Of a DNA stretch of 64,000 nt, positions 51,574 through 60,026 are shown in pieces (within the stretch, counting starts at the first letter, position 1; every line of letters begins with the position of its first letter). A program made the translations under genes and the position numbers. The stretch is from Bacteroidetes bacterium MedPE-SWsnd-G2 (lineage in GTDB: Bacteria; Bacteroidota; Bacteroidia; Flavobacteriales; Flavobacteriaceae), in contig MPDE01000003.1 of assembly GCA_001874335.1 (NCBI GenBank), forward strand, positions 62,001-126,000, read 5' to 3'. The notes under the pieces were generated by a model that was not told the origin of the DNA, searched no databases, and saw only the letters and a program-made list of their open reading frames with translations.

Positions 51574-53113
51574 AGAATTAAGTCAACTTGAACAGAAAGG
51601 GATATCCATTCAAAAATTAAAAGCGCAACTTAAAGTTTTTGAAGAGGGAATGCCATTTATGCATTTAGATTCTGCAGCAACAATTGGCAATGGAATTTTA
51701 AAATTTAATGATGAGGATTCTAACAAAGCAATCAGATATTTTGATACAAATAAAGGAACTTTAGAATTACTGAAGTTTGTTCCAGCTTCTGGTGCAGCAA
51801 CAAGAATGTTTAAATCATTATTTGCATTCATAAAAGGGTTTAATCTTGGCGAAGAAACTATTAACGCTTATATCAATAGAACTGAAGATGTTACCTTGCG
51901 TTTGTTTTTAATTGGAATTGAAAAATTGCCATTTTATGAAAAGGTATTAGGTCAAGCGAAAACGTATTTCCCGAATTTTGATAACGAAAATCAAGATTGT
52001 AAAAATTACTACTTCATTAAAACCTTATTAGATAAAGATAAATTTAATTATGGTGCTTTTCCAAAAGGGTTAATTCCGTTTCATGTTAAGGATGGAGAGC
52101 TCTTAACTGCTTTTGAGGAGCATTTGATAGAGTCTTATTTATACGCTTCCAATTCAAATAAAGCCAAGTTGCATTTTACGATTTCTAAAACGCATTATGA
52201 GAAATTTAAAGCCGAAATAAAACGAATTATTTCAAAAGTAGAACGTAATACTGGGGTTGCCTTTGATATTTCAATGTCTTTCCAGAAGGAAGAAACAGAT
52301 ACAATTGCGGTAACTCTTCAAAACGAAATCTTTAAGTTAAATAATGGAGATATGCTTTTTAGACCAGCGGGTCATGGGGCATTAATTGAAAATTTAAACG
52401 ATGTTGATGCCGATGTGATTTTTGTAAAAAATATTGATAATGTTGTAGTGAGTCAATATCAAGAAGAAATGGCACAACAAAAAAAGTTGTTGGCGGGTGT
52501 TTTAATTGAAAACCAACAAATTTCTTTTAACTATTTAAACGAATTAGACCAATTTTCTGGTGAAGAGCAGGGCTTAAATTCTATTCTGAAATTCGCACAG
52601 GATAAATTGAATGTGAAAGTTTCTTCTGAATTTGAAAACTTCAAATTAGAAGCAAAAGTGTCTTATTTAAAATCAGTTTTAAATCGACCAATTCGTGTTT
52701 GTGGGATGGTTAAAAACGAAGGTGAGCCTGGAGGTGGTCCATTCTGGACCAAAAACCAATCCGGTCAAGTGTCTTTGCAGATTGTAGAATCGGCACAGAT
52801 AGATTTAAATCGCCCAAGCCAAGCTAAAATAGTTGAGCAGGCAACGCATTTTAATCCGGTCGATTTAGTTTGCGGAACAAAAAACTACAAAGGAGAGAAA
52901 TTCAATTTGTTGGATTTTGTAGATTATAAAGCCGGGTTTATAACTCACAAATCTGTAGAAGGAAGACCTGTAAAGGCATTAGAGCTTCCGGGCCTTTGGA
53001 ACGGTAGTATGTCTAATTGGAACACCATTTTTGTTGAGGTACCACTGAGTACTTTTAATCCGGTAAAAACGGTTGCAGATTTATTAAAGCCTGGGCATCA
53101 AATCAAATCATAA
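51557..53113 (+). CDS. DUF4301 family protein
   Basis: The 518-residue cytoplasmic protein matches the DUF4301 family as I recall it: LLKFVPASGAATRMFKSLFAF (nucleotidyltransferase-like loop), GHGALIENLNDVDADVIFVKNIDNVV, and RVCGMVKNEGEPGGGPFWTK. The VPASGAATRMFK and DADVIFVKNIDN segments recall sugar-nucleotide (UDP-sugar pyrophosphorylase) folds, so a nucleotidyltransferase role is a reasonable guess. The function is not established. It overlaps the kinase gene by 17 bases and is followed one base later by the ArfB-like gene. Confidence 0.85.
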   Translation: MNLSHKELSQLEQKGISIQKLKAQLKVFEEGMPFMHLDSAATIGNGILKFNDEDSNKAIRYFDTNKGTLELLKFVPASGAATRMFKSLFAFIKGFNLGEETINAYINRTEDVTLRLFLIGIEKLPFYEKVLGQAKTYFPNFDNENQDCKNYYFIKTLLDKDKFNYGAFPKGLIPFHVKDGELLTAFEEHLIESYLYASNSNKAKLHFTISKTHYEKFKAEIKRIISKVERNTGVAFDISMSFQKEETDTIAVTLQNEIFKLNNGDMLFRPAGHGALIENLNDVDADVIFVKNIDNVVVSQYQEEMAQQKKLLAGVLIENQQISFNYLNELDQFSGEEQGLNSILKFAQDKLNVKVSSEFENFKLEAKVSYLKSVLNRPIRVCGMVKNEGEPGGGPFWTKNQSGQVSLQIVESAQIDLNRPSQAKIVEQATHFNPVDLVCGTKNYKGEKFNLLDFVDYKAGFITHKSVEGRPVKALELPGLWNGSMSNWNTIFVEVPLSTFNPVKTVADLLKPGHQIKS

Positions 53114-53114
53114 G

Positions 53115-53519
53115 TTGAATTTTGAAATCTTAAAAAGAGAGCTGTCGTTTAAAGCTGTTAGAAGCTCGGGTGCCGGTGGACAACATGTAAATAAGGTGTC
53201 TTCTAAAGTTGTTTTAACTTTCGATTTAGAGCATTCAAAAGGAATTGCTGAAGAAGAAAAACAACGAATTATAGCCTTCTTAAAACCAAGATTAACAACA
53301 AATAATGTGTTGATGTTGACCTGTGATTCAAGCAGAGTGCAATCCCGAAATAAGACAAAAGTAACTTCAAGATTTTTTGATTTAATCAAAGCAGCCAATG
53401 CAATTCCAAAAAAAAGAATAAAGACTAAAATGTCTAAGTCGGTTAAAATTAAGCGGTTAAAAGCTAAAAAGTTTAATGCTTTAAAGAAGGAAAACCGAAA
53501 AAAGCCAAATTTAGATTAG
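53115..53519 (+). CDS. arfB: ArfB/YaeJ-like peptidyl-tRNA hydrolase (release factor homologue)
   Basis: A 134-residue rescue factor with the catalytic GGQ (residues 21-23) in SSGAGGQHVNKVSSKV and a Lys/Arg-rich C-terminal tail (about 99-134) like the one ArfB threads into the empty mRNA channel of stalled ribosomes. The initiation codon is TTG (53115-53117), one base after the DUF4301 stop; no in-frame ATG exists close by that would keep the N-terminal helix. It is the last gene of the operon. Confidence 0.9.
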   Translation: MNFEILKRELSFKAVRSSGAGGQHVNKVSSKVVLTFDLEHSKGIAEEEKQRIIAFLKPRLTTNNVLMLTCDSSRVQSRNKTKVTSRFFDLIKAANAIPKKRIKTKMSKSVKIKRLKAKKFNALKKENRKKPNLD

Positions 53520-53531
53520 ATTATTTTTTTC

Positions 53532-53563
53532 TTGCAGGTATCATTTTTTTGTGTTTACCTTTG
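53532..53563 (+). promoter_or_regulatory. Two-box promoter for the TPP-riboswitch transcript
   Basis: TTG at 53532-53534 and TACCTTTG at 53556-53563 are separated by 21 bases, the same spacing as at the HU gene. The start would be near 53569, directly before the riboswitch aptamer. Confidence 0.65.
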
Positions 53564-53571
53564 CAGCGTTC

Positions 53572-53646
53572 TCAAAAAAGGGGTGCCTATTATCGGCTGA
53601 GATCATACCCAATGAACCTGAGCAGGTAATGCTGCTAAGGGAAGGC
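53572..53646 (+). promoter_or_regulatory. TPP riboswitch (thi box)
   Basis: The segment has the conserved TPP aptamer blocks in order: GGGGTGCC, GGCTGAGA, ATACCC, GAACCTGA, then GGTAATGCTGCTAAGGGAAG. It lies 110 bases upstream of a TonB-dependent receptor gene on the same strand. TPP binding normally reduces expression of thiamine synthesis and uptake genes, so the receptor is predicted to rise when thiamine is scarce. Confidence 0.95.
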
Positions 53647-53668
53647 GATAGTCGCCAATTGTAAAAGG

Positions 53669-53700
53669 AATCTATTTCTTAAAAAAGAAGTAGATTTTAT
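53669..53700 (+). terminator. Riboswitch expression platform, likely intrinsic terminator
   Basis: AATCTATTTCTT pairs with AAGAAGTAGATT (one G-T wobble) around an A-rich loop, followed by TTTATT. It sits after the aptamer and a small GGCGA/TCGCC hairpin (53644-53656) and before the gene, so ligand-controlled termination is plausible. The T tract is short. Confidence 0.55.
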
Positions 53701-53756
53701 TAATCAACTATTAAGAATAATTACCTCTTTTTATTCGCATAAATTATTTTTATCGG

Positions 53757-55937
53757 ATGAAAAATTTATTCAAATTTTCACTGCTATTTGCACTTTCATT
53801 TAGTGCCTATTCTCAAGAAAAAGCTAAGGATTCTACTCAAGTAGAAACCTTAGACGAAGTATTGGTAAAGTCTGTAAGGGTAGAGACAACGTCTCCAATT
53901 ACACATTCAAATGTCACAAAAAAAGACATTGAAAAAAGAAACTTAGGTCAGGATATTCCTTACTTGTTAAACTTTTTGCCATCGGTTGTGACCACAAGTG
54001 ATGCTGGCGCTGGTATTGGTTATACGGGTATTAGGGTTCGTGGGGTAAGTTCGCAATCAACTAACATTACGATTAATGGTATTCCTTACAACGATGCCGA
54101 GTCACAAGGTACTTTTTGGGTGAACTTGGGAGATTTTGCATCTTCAGTAGAAAGTATGCAATTGCAAAGAGGTGTCGGGACATCAACAAATGGTTCTGGT
54201 GCTTTCGGTGCTAGCTTAAATGTATTGACCGATGCCATTTCTAAAGAGGCAAGCGGGGAAATCAACAATTCTTTTGGGAGTTACAATTCAAGAAAGCATA
54301 CATTAAAGTTTACTACTGGGCTAATCAATGACCACATTGAAATAGCTGGTAGGCTGTCTCAAATTAAATCTGATGGTTATATTGATCGTGCTTCTTCAGA
54401 CTTGAAGTCGTTTTTTCTACAAGGGTCGTATGTTGATGATAATACATTAATTAAAGCCATTACTTTTTCAGGTCATGAACAGACTTACCAAGCATGGAAC
54501 GGAATTGATGCTCAGACTTTAGAGGATGACAGAACATTTAATTCTGCCGGTATGTACACAGATGCCAATGGAAATGTGAAGTTTTATGATAAGGAAGAAG
54601 ATAATTACAAGCAAGATCATTATCAACTGCATTGGAATGAGAAATTTTCTAACCAATGGTCATTAAATGTGGGTCTTAATTACACCTATGGTAGAGGGTA
54701 TTTTGAGCAGTATAAAGAAGATGAAGATTTTTCAGATTACGGATTTACTCCTATTGAAATTGGAGGTGAAACCATTGAAACAACAGATTTGATTAGACGC
54801 AGATGGTTGGATAATGATTTTTATGTGGCCAATGTTTCAGCAAATTATAAATCTGATGATTTAAGTGTAATTTTTGGAGGGTCGTATAGCTCTTATGACG
54901 GAGACCATTTTGGAGAAGTAATTTGGTCTCAATATGCAAGTGATAGCGAAATTAGAGATCATTATTATGATGGTAATGGAAAAAAGACCGACGGTAATAT
55001 GTTTGCAAAAGGAACGTATAACTTAAATACGAAATGGAGTGTTTATGGTGATTTGCAGTATCGCTTTATAGATTATAAAACGACAGGAATTACTTCAGAC
55101 TTAGTGGCTTTAGAAATTGATAAAGATTACCAGTTTTTCAATCCTAAATTAGGTGTAACTTTTGAATTAAATGAGGGGCATAATTTCTATTTGTCTTATG
55201 CAAGAGCTAATAGAGAGCCAAATAGAACAGATTTTGAAAACAATCCTAATATTAAGCCCGAAGAATTAAACGATTTTGAAATTGGATGGCGCCATAAAAC
55301 AAATAAATTGGCTTTCAATGCTAATGCTTATTTTATGTTATATGATGAGCAATTAGTACTTTCAGGAGCAATTGATGATGTCGGAAATCCAATTAGAACT
55401 AATAGTGGAAAAAGCTCAAGAATAGGGTTAGAATTAGAAGCTGCTTGGGCGATCACTCCAACATTTACTTGGATGCCAAATATTACTTTGAGTTCAAACA
55501 AAAATGAAAAGACAATATCTCAGTTTGATGGAAGTTTAGTAGATTTTGGAAGTACTAACTTAGCATTCTCACCTGAAGTTGTAGCTGGAAATGCTTTTGT
55601 TTATGCACCTTTAAAAGGATTGCAATTATCATTGTTAAGTAAGTTTGTTGGAGATCAATATATGGGTAATACAGATTCAGATGTGTCTAAGTTAGACAGC
55701 TATTTTGTAAATGATTTTGCAGCAAGTTATGAATTAGAAATGAACAAAATTTTCAAATCTATAGTATTCACAGGTATGGTAAACAATATCTTTAATGAGA
55801 AATATGTCTCTAACGGATATTATTATACCTATGACGATACATGGTCAGATCCAAATCAAGTAACAACTATTGAAGGTGCTGGGTACTACCCACAAGCAAC
55901 AACAAACTTTTTAGTAGGTGTTAATTTAAAATTTTAA
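53757..55937 (+). CDS. TonB-dependent receptor under TPP riboswitch control, predicted thiamine-compound transporter
   Basis: The 726-residue protein has a Sec signal peptide (cleavage near AYSQE), a TonB-box-like LDEVLVKSVRV (about 33-43), a plug (about 50-160, with GIRVRGVSSQSTNITINGIPYND and LQRGVGTSTNGSGAFGASLNV) and a barrel ending in ATTNFLVGVNLKF with terminal Phe. TPP-controlled receptors of this type (called OMR1) have been described by comparative genomics in the CFB group as thiamine uptake proteins. The direct riboswitch makes thiamine or a precursor the best substrate guess. It lacks the carboxypeptidase-like N-terminal domain of the receptor at 23 kb. Confidence 0.93.
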   Translation: MKNLFKFSLLFALSFSAYSQEKAKDSTQVETLDEVLVKSVRVETTSPITHSNVTKKDIEKRNLGQDIPYLLNFLPSVVTTSDAGAGIGYTGIRVRGVSSQSTNITINGIPYNDAESQGTFWVNLGDFASSVESMQLQRGVGTSTNGSGAFGASLNVLTDAISKEASGEINNSFGSYNSRKHTLKFTTGLINDHIEIAGRLSQIKSDGYIDRASSDLKSFFLQGSYVDDNTLIKAITFSGHEQTYQAWNGIDAQTLEDDRTFNSAGMYTDANGNVKFYDKEEDNYKQDHYQLHWNEKFSNQWSLNVGLNYTYGRGYFEQYKEDEDFSDYGFTPIEIGGETIETTDLIRRRWLDNDFYVANVSANYKSDDLSVIFGGSYSSYDGDHFGEVIWSQYASDSEIRDHYYDGNGKKTDGNMFAKGTYNLNTKWSVYGDLQYRFIDYKTTGITSDLVALEIDKDYQFFNPKLGVTFELNEGHNFYLSYARANREPNRTDFENNPNIKPEELNDFEIGWRHKTNKLAFNANAYFMLYDEQLVLSGAIDDVGNPIRTNSGKSSRIGLELEAAWAITPTFTWMPNITLSSNKNEKTISQFDGSLVDFGSTNLAFSPEVVAGNAFVYAPLKGLQLSLLSKFVGDQYMGNTDSDVSKLDSYFVNDFAASYELEMNKIFKSIVFTGMVNNIFNEKYVSNGYYYTYDDTWSDPNQVTTIEGAGYYPQATTNFLVGVNLKF

Positions 55938-56359
55938 TTAGTAATCGAATACTGATTGTTGCTTAAGGGCGTTACACGATACGCTTTTAAGGCACATGGT
56001 AAAGGGTTATTTACTGATAAACCTGTAAATAAACTGTATTCGTTTTCATCACTACAACCACATTTGCCATTTGCTCCTTCTATAGTTAATAGGGAGCAAT
56101 TGGTAAGTTGGTGATTAGGGTCGGCAGCATCCCAAGCATATAAACCTGTTCCCGCATTTATTACAATTATACCTGCATTTCCTTGATTTGGTATATACAC
56201 CGAATTACTGGTAAACATTAATTGGCTAAACTGTGGTAAGTTTAAATTTATGGTTGTATTTACGCCAACATTTAATAAGTAATTACAATTGTTTGTAGAA
56301 TCATCTCCACTGCAAGAAAGAAGTAAAAGAAGGCAAAAAGAGGCTAATATTTGTTTCAT
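55934..56359 (-). CDS. Small lipoprotein, possible degenerate Rieske-fold
   Basis: A 141-residue lipoprotein with lipobox LLSC followed by SGDDS. The C-terminal half reads NCSLLTIEG, GKCGCSDENEYSLFTG, then LPCALKAYRV, spaced like the strand-and-loop pattern of a Rieske domain, but the canonical C-x-H / C-x2-H iron-sulfur ligands are not intact. Its stop overlaps that of the convergent receptor by four bases. The fold is a guess; the function is unknown. Confidence 0.7.
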   Translation of the reverse strand: MKQILASFCLLLLLSCSGDDSTNNCNYLLNVGVNTTINLNLPQFSQLMFTSNSVYIPNQGNAGIIVINAGTGLYAWDAADPNHQLTNCSLLTIEGANGKCGCSDENEYSLFTGLSVNNPLPCALKAYRVTPLSNNQYSITN

Positions 56360-56415
56360 GTTCTTAAAATTGTGTTGCAATTTACGATAAAATAAACCTT
56401 ACAATAAATATTTTG

Positions 56416-56423
56416 TATATTTG
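56416..56423 (+). promoter_or_regulatory. Candidate -7 element for greA
   Basis: TATATTTG matches TAnnTTTG; no TTG at the usual spacing. The start would be near 56429, immediately before a stable hairpin. Confidence 0.45.
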
Positions 56424-56429
56424 CTATGC

Positions 56430-56453
56430 AATCTCGTGAGAACGAGATTTTTT
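56430..56453 (+). promoter_or_regulatory. 5' hairpin with GAGA loop and T tract before greA
   Basis: AATCTCGT (56430-56437) and ACGAGATT (56442-56449) form a perfect 8-bp stem with a GNRA-type GAGA loop, followed by TTTTG. It lies between the candidate promoter and greA and 51 bases before the ATG. It could be a leader terminator or a 5' stabilising stem. Confidence 0.55.
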
Positions 56454-56504
56454 GTGTTTATAGAACATTGCATGGTTCAATTATAAACTTTAAACGAAAA
56501 GATT

Positions 56505-56981
56505 ATGAGTAAAGTATCCTATTATACACCTGAAGGTTTAAAAAAATTAAGAGATGAGTTACGTCATCTAAAAGATATAGAACGTCCTAATGCTTCTCAA
56601 GCTATTGCTGAAGCAAGAGATAAAGGAGATTTAAGTGAAAATGCTGAATACGACGCGGCAAAAGAAGCTCAAGGTATGTTAGAAATGAAGATTTCTAAAT
56701 TAGAAGAAGTTTTGGCTAATGCTCGTGTTATTGATGAGTCTCAATTAGACAATTCAAAAGTTTTGGTGTTGTCAACTGTTAGAATTAAAAACCAAGTGAA
56801 TGGTATGGAAATGACCTATACATTGGTGGCAGATGGTGAAGCCGATTTAGCTTCAGGTAAAATCTCTGTAAATTCTCCTATTGGTAAAGGCCTGTTGGGT
56901 AAAGAAGTGGGTGATGTAGCAGATATTCAAGTTCCTAACGGAATAATAAAATTTGATGTCTTAGAGATTACACGTGAATAA
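56505..56981 (+). CDS. greA: Transcription elongation factor GreA
   Basis: GreA rescues backtracked RNA polymerase by stimulating transcript cleavage. The 158 residues have the N-terminal coiled coil with the acidic tip block DLSENAEYDAAKEAQGMLEM (about 46-65) and the C-terminal FKBP-like domain (STVRIKNQVNG, then ISVNSPIGKGLLGKEVGD). The DxxE-type tip is intact. It is followed after 23 bases by a HIT-family gene. Confidence 0.97.
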   Translation: MSKVSYYTPEGLKKLRDELRHLKDIERPNASQAIAEARDKGDLSENAEYDAAKEAQGMLEMKISKLEEVLANARVIDESQLDNSKVLVLSTVRIKNQVNGMEMTYTLVADGEADLASGKISVNSPIGKGLLGKEVGDVADIQVPNGIIKFDVLEITRE

Positions 56982-57004
56982 TAATCGATAATTAAAATAA
57001 TAGT

Positions 57005-57394
57005 ATGGGGTCAATATTTTCGAAAATAGTTGCAGGTGAAATACCTTGTTATAAGGTCGCTGAGACAGATGAATTTTTGGCGTTTTTAGATGTTAACCCC
57101 AATGCTGTTGGACATACACTTTGTATTCCGAAGAAAGAAACTGACAAAATCTTTGATTTGGATAAAGAGACTTACGCGCGTTTAATGGAATTTAGCAGAA
57201 TTGTGGCAGTAGCCATTGAAAAAGCTGTGCCTTGTAAGCGCGTTGGTTTGACGGTTATTGGATTAGAAGTGCCTCATGCCCACGTGCATTTAATTCCTTT
57301 AAATAGCATGCAGGATGCGCAATTTCAAAACAAAGTAAGCTTAAGTCAAGAAGAGTTTGAAGCTGTTGCAAAGTCCATTAATCAAGCGTTATAA
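57005..57394 (+). CDS. HIT family protein
   Basis: A 129-residue histidine-triad nucleotide hydrolase, probably an Hint-type purine nucleoside phosphoramidase. The N-terminal SIFSKIVAGEIPCYKVAE and the triad in VPHAHVHLIPL (about 94-104) are intact. It follows greA closely and overlaps the end of the convergent histidine kinase by six bases. Confidence 0.95.
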   Translation: MGSIFSKIVAGEIPCYKVAETDEFLAFLDVNPNAVGHTLCIPKKETDKIFDLDKETYARLMEFSRIVAVAIEKAVPCKRVGLTVIGLEVPHAHVHLIPLNSMQDAQFQNKVSLSQEEFEAVAKSINQAL

Positions 57395-58537
57395 ACGTTT
57401 TAAAGAAATCTGCATGGTAGTGCCTTTTCCTATTTCAGACTGTGCAACTTTTAATCTTCCCTTATGATAATCTTCAATTATTCTTTTAGATAAGGATAAG
57501 CCTAATCCCCAACCACGCGTTTTAGTGGTGAAACCTGGTTCAAAAATTTGAGATTGTAAGTGCTTAGGAATTCCTTTTCCTGAATCTGTAACTGTAATTT
57601 TCACATGTTTATCATAAGGAACAATAGCGATGCTTAAAGACCCTTTTCCTTTCATAGCATCAATCCCGTTTTTTACTAAGTTTTCAATGGTCCAACTAAA
57701 AAGTTGCTTGTTGAGGTTAACGTAAATTTCAGAATTTGGAACTTCTAAAGAAAATGTGATGAGCTTAGATGATCTCGATTTTAAATAGTCAACTGCTATG
57801 GTAGTCTCCTCAACAATTTCGGCTCGCTCTAATTTTGGTTTTGAACCAATCTTACTAAAGCGCTCGGTTATAGTTTGAAGCCTATTAATATCTTTTTCAA
57901 TTTCTTTAATATACTCTGGGTTGACCTGTTCTGATCTTAGAATTTCGGTCCAACCAACTAACGACGATAATGGCGTTCCTATTTGGTGAGCAGTTTCTTT
58001 TGCCATACCCGTCCATAGTTTGTTTTGAGAAGCGTTTTTTGAACTTCGATAAAAGAAAAACACCACAGCCATAAACAAAAAGATAATAAGTAAAAGTGCT
58101 AAGGGATAATATTTAAGTTTGTTTAGCAATACCGAGTCTCCATAGTAAATGGTATTCACCCATTCGTCTTTAAGTTTTACACGAATAGGGGCGTTTTCGC
58201 TTTCAAATTTTGAAATCAACTTTTTTGTGAATTCGGGGTCGCTTAAACGGTCGTCTTCAATATTGTTAGTGCTTATAACATTGCCTTTTTCATCTGTTAG
58301 AATCATAGGCGTTGTTTTATTACTCTCTAAGATTCTGGAGGTAACTTCTATTTCATCGTCAGAATTGGAATTAATAAAATTTTGCTGGGCAAATGACCAA
58401 TTCTCCATTTTGATACGTTCTTCATTTTTGAAGTTTTGAAAGAAGATATAAGTATTCCAAAGGATGAGTGAAATGATAAAGAATGAGGCTATTATAATAA
58501 TCCATCGTATTACATTTCGGTTTTTAACTATGGTCAT
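57389..58537 (-). CDS. Orphan sensor histidine kinase
   Basis: The 382 residues have two membrane helices (about 11-32 and 143-163) enclosing a periplasmic sensor of about 110 residues, then a HisKA domain with His184 in KETAHQIGTPLSSL and a HATPase_c domain (NLVKNGIDAM, TVTDSGKGIP, GWGLGLSLSKRI). No HAMP domain is evident between the second helix and His184, and no response regulator gene is next to it. The signal and partner are unknown. Its 3' end overlaps the convergent HIT gene. Confidence 0.93.
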   Translation of the reverse strand: MTIVKNRNVIRWIIIIASFFIISLILWNTYIFFQNFKNEERIKMENWSFAQQNFINSNSDDEIEVTSRILESNKTTPMILTDEKGNVISTNNIEDDRLSDPEFTKKLISKFESENAPIRVKLKDEWVNTIYYGDSVLLNKLKYYPLALLLIIFLFMAVVFFFYRSSKNASQNKLWTGMAKETAHQIGTPLSSLVGWTEILRSEQVNPEYIKEIEKDINRLQTITERFSKIGSKPKLERAEIVEETTIAVDYLKSRSSKLITFSLEVPNSEIYVNLNKQLFSWTIENLVKNGIDAMKGKGSLSIAIVPYDKHVKITVTDSGKGIPKHLQSQIFEPGFTTKTRGWGLGLSLSKRIIEDYHKGRLKVAQSEIGKGTTMQISLKRL

Positions 58538-58644
58538 TTGTTAATGTTGTGTGGTTTGTAATGTGTTGTTTTACCAACGATAACTTGTTAATATTATTGT
58601 TATAATAATGCCCAATTTCTTTTTTATCCGCAGTCTAATATAAT

Positions 58645-58652
58645 TATCTTTG
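58645..58652 (+). promoter_or_regulatory. Candidate -7 element for the flavin reductase gene
   Basis: TATCTTTG matches TAnnTTTG and would give a start near 58658, about 13 bases before the ATG at 58671. This supports the shorter protein start. No -33 box at standard spacing is evident. Confidence 0.45.
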
Positions 58653-58670
58653 CTTAAAACCAACAGTAAC

Positions 58671-59540
58671 ATGACCTCTTTTGACCCAAAAGAACTTTCT
58701 ACGGCAAAACTACATGGCTATTTGTTAAGTGCTGTGGCTCCAAGGCCAATTGCATTTGCAAGTACAATGGATAAGGATGGGAATCCTAATTTGTCACCGT
58801 TTAGTTTTTTTAATGTGTTTAGTGCAAATCCACCAATTTTAATTTTTTCTCCTGCGAGAAGAGTTAGGGATAATACAACTAAACATTCTTTAGAAAATGT
58901 TTTAGAAACAAAAGAAGTGGTAATTAACGTGGTTAATTATGACATGGTTCATCAAATGTCTTTGAGTAGTACCGAGTATGCTAAAGGAATAAATGAGTTT
59001 GAAAAAGCCGGTTTTTCAATGTTGGAGTCAGACAAGGTTAATCCATTTCGTGTAGCTGAATCTCCGGTACAATTTGAATGTAAGGTGAACGAAGTTGTTG
59101 CATTGGGAAGCGAAGGTGGCGCTGGTAATTTGGTAATTTGCGAGGTTGTAAAATTACATATTGCCAATGAGGTGTTAGATGAAGATGGCAAAATAAACCA
59201 AGAAAAATTAGATTTGGTTGCAAGAGCAGGAGGGAGTTATTACAATAGAGCGAAAAAGGGATTTTTTGAAATACCAAAGCCTCTGTCAACATTGGGTATT
59301 GGAGTTGATGCGTTGCCAGATACCGTTAGAAATAGCATGATTTTAACAGGTAACAATTTGGGGATGCTTGCTAATGTAGAGTCTTTACCAAATCAAGACG
59401 AAATAGATGCTTTTATTGCAGATGTAAGTTCTCGATACCCTGGTATCAAAGATGCATCACATAGAGACAAACATAAACTTGCACAAAACTATCTGAGCTA
59501 TGGCGATGTTAGTAGTGCATGGAAATTATTATTATCATAA
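58671..59540 (+). CDS. Flavin reductase family protein
   Basis: A 289-residue FMN-binding split-barrel protein with AVAPRPIAFASTMDKDGNPN and LSPFSFFNVFSANPPILIFSP, typical of the flavin reductase/FMN-binding family. It may supply reduced flavin to another enzyme; the partner is not apparent. The ATG at 58671 was chosen over a TTG seven codons upstream. DUF3127 follows 15 bases later. Confidence 0.9.
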   Translation: MTSFDPKELSTAKLHGYLLSAVAPRPIAFASTMDKDGNPNLSPFSFFNVFSANPPILIFSPARRVRDNTTKHSLENVLETKEVVINVVNYDMVHQMSLSSTEYAKGINEFEKAGFSMLESDKVNPFRVAESPVQFECKVNEVVALGSEGGAGNLVICEVVKLHIANEVLDEDGKINQEKLDLVARAGGSYYNRAKKGFFEIPKPLSTLGIGVDALPDTVRNSMILTGNNLGMLANVESLPNQDEIDAFIADVSSRYPGIKDASHRDKHKLAQNYLSYGDVSSAWKLLLS

Positions 59541-59555
59541 ACATAAATTATTTAA

Positions 59556-59927
59556 ATGGAAGTTCAAGGAAAAATTAAGATGATTGGAGAGACGCAGTCG
59601 TTTGGGAGTAATGGATTTAGAAAAAGAGAAGTAGTATTGACTACAGAGGAGCAATACCCTCAACATATATTAGTAGAGTTTGTTCAGGACAAAACCGATT
59701 TATTAAACAATTATCAAGTAGGGCAAGCTGTTAAAGTTAGTATCAATCTAAGAGGTAGAGAATGGGTTAACCCGCAAGGAGAAACAAAATACTTTAACTC
59801 TATTCAAGGATGGAGAATTGAAGGTGCTCAAACAGCTCAAGAAGGTGTGCCACCTGCAGCTCCTGCTCAAGCGTTTGAACCTGCTACAAACTTAAATGAA
59901 GAAGAGCACGATGATTTACCGTTCTAA
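59556..59927 (+). CDS. DUF3127 protein with SSB-like acidic tip
   Basis: The 123-residue protein opens with VQGKIKMIGETQSFGSNGFR and includes ILVEFVQDKTDLLNNY and SINLRGREWVNPQG, as in DUF3127, an OB-fold-like family of unknown function. After a short Ala/Pro/Gln-rich linker it ends in HDDLPF. DDLPF is also the exact C-terminus of the SSB encoded at 29.3-29.7 kb. Binding of single-stranded nucleic acid and of SSB partners is therefore a hypothesis. Confidence 0.88.
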   Translation: MEVQGKIKMIGETQSFGSNGFRKREVVLTTEEQYPQHILVEFVQDKTDLLNNYQVGQAVKVSINLRGREWVNPQGETKYFNSIQGWRIEGAQTAQEGVPPAAPAQAFEPATNLNEEEHDDLPF

Positions 59928-59963
59928 TAAAAGAACAGTATAATTATTCTGAATTATATGATT

Positions 59964-59996
59964 AGCCTTAACGTACTATGTATGTTAAGGCTTTTT
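59964..59996 (+). terminator. Intrinsic terminator after DUF3127
   Basis: AGCCTTAAC pairs with GTTAAGGCT, with an inner GTAC/GTAT extension, followed by TTTTT. Confidence 0.88.
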
Positions 59997-60026
59997 CGTT
60001 TTTAAAAATAAATGTATTTTTCCAGA

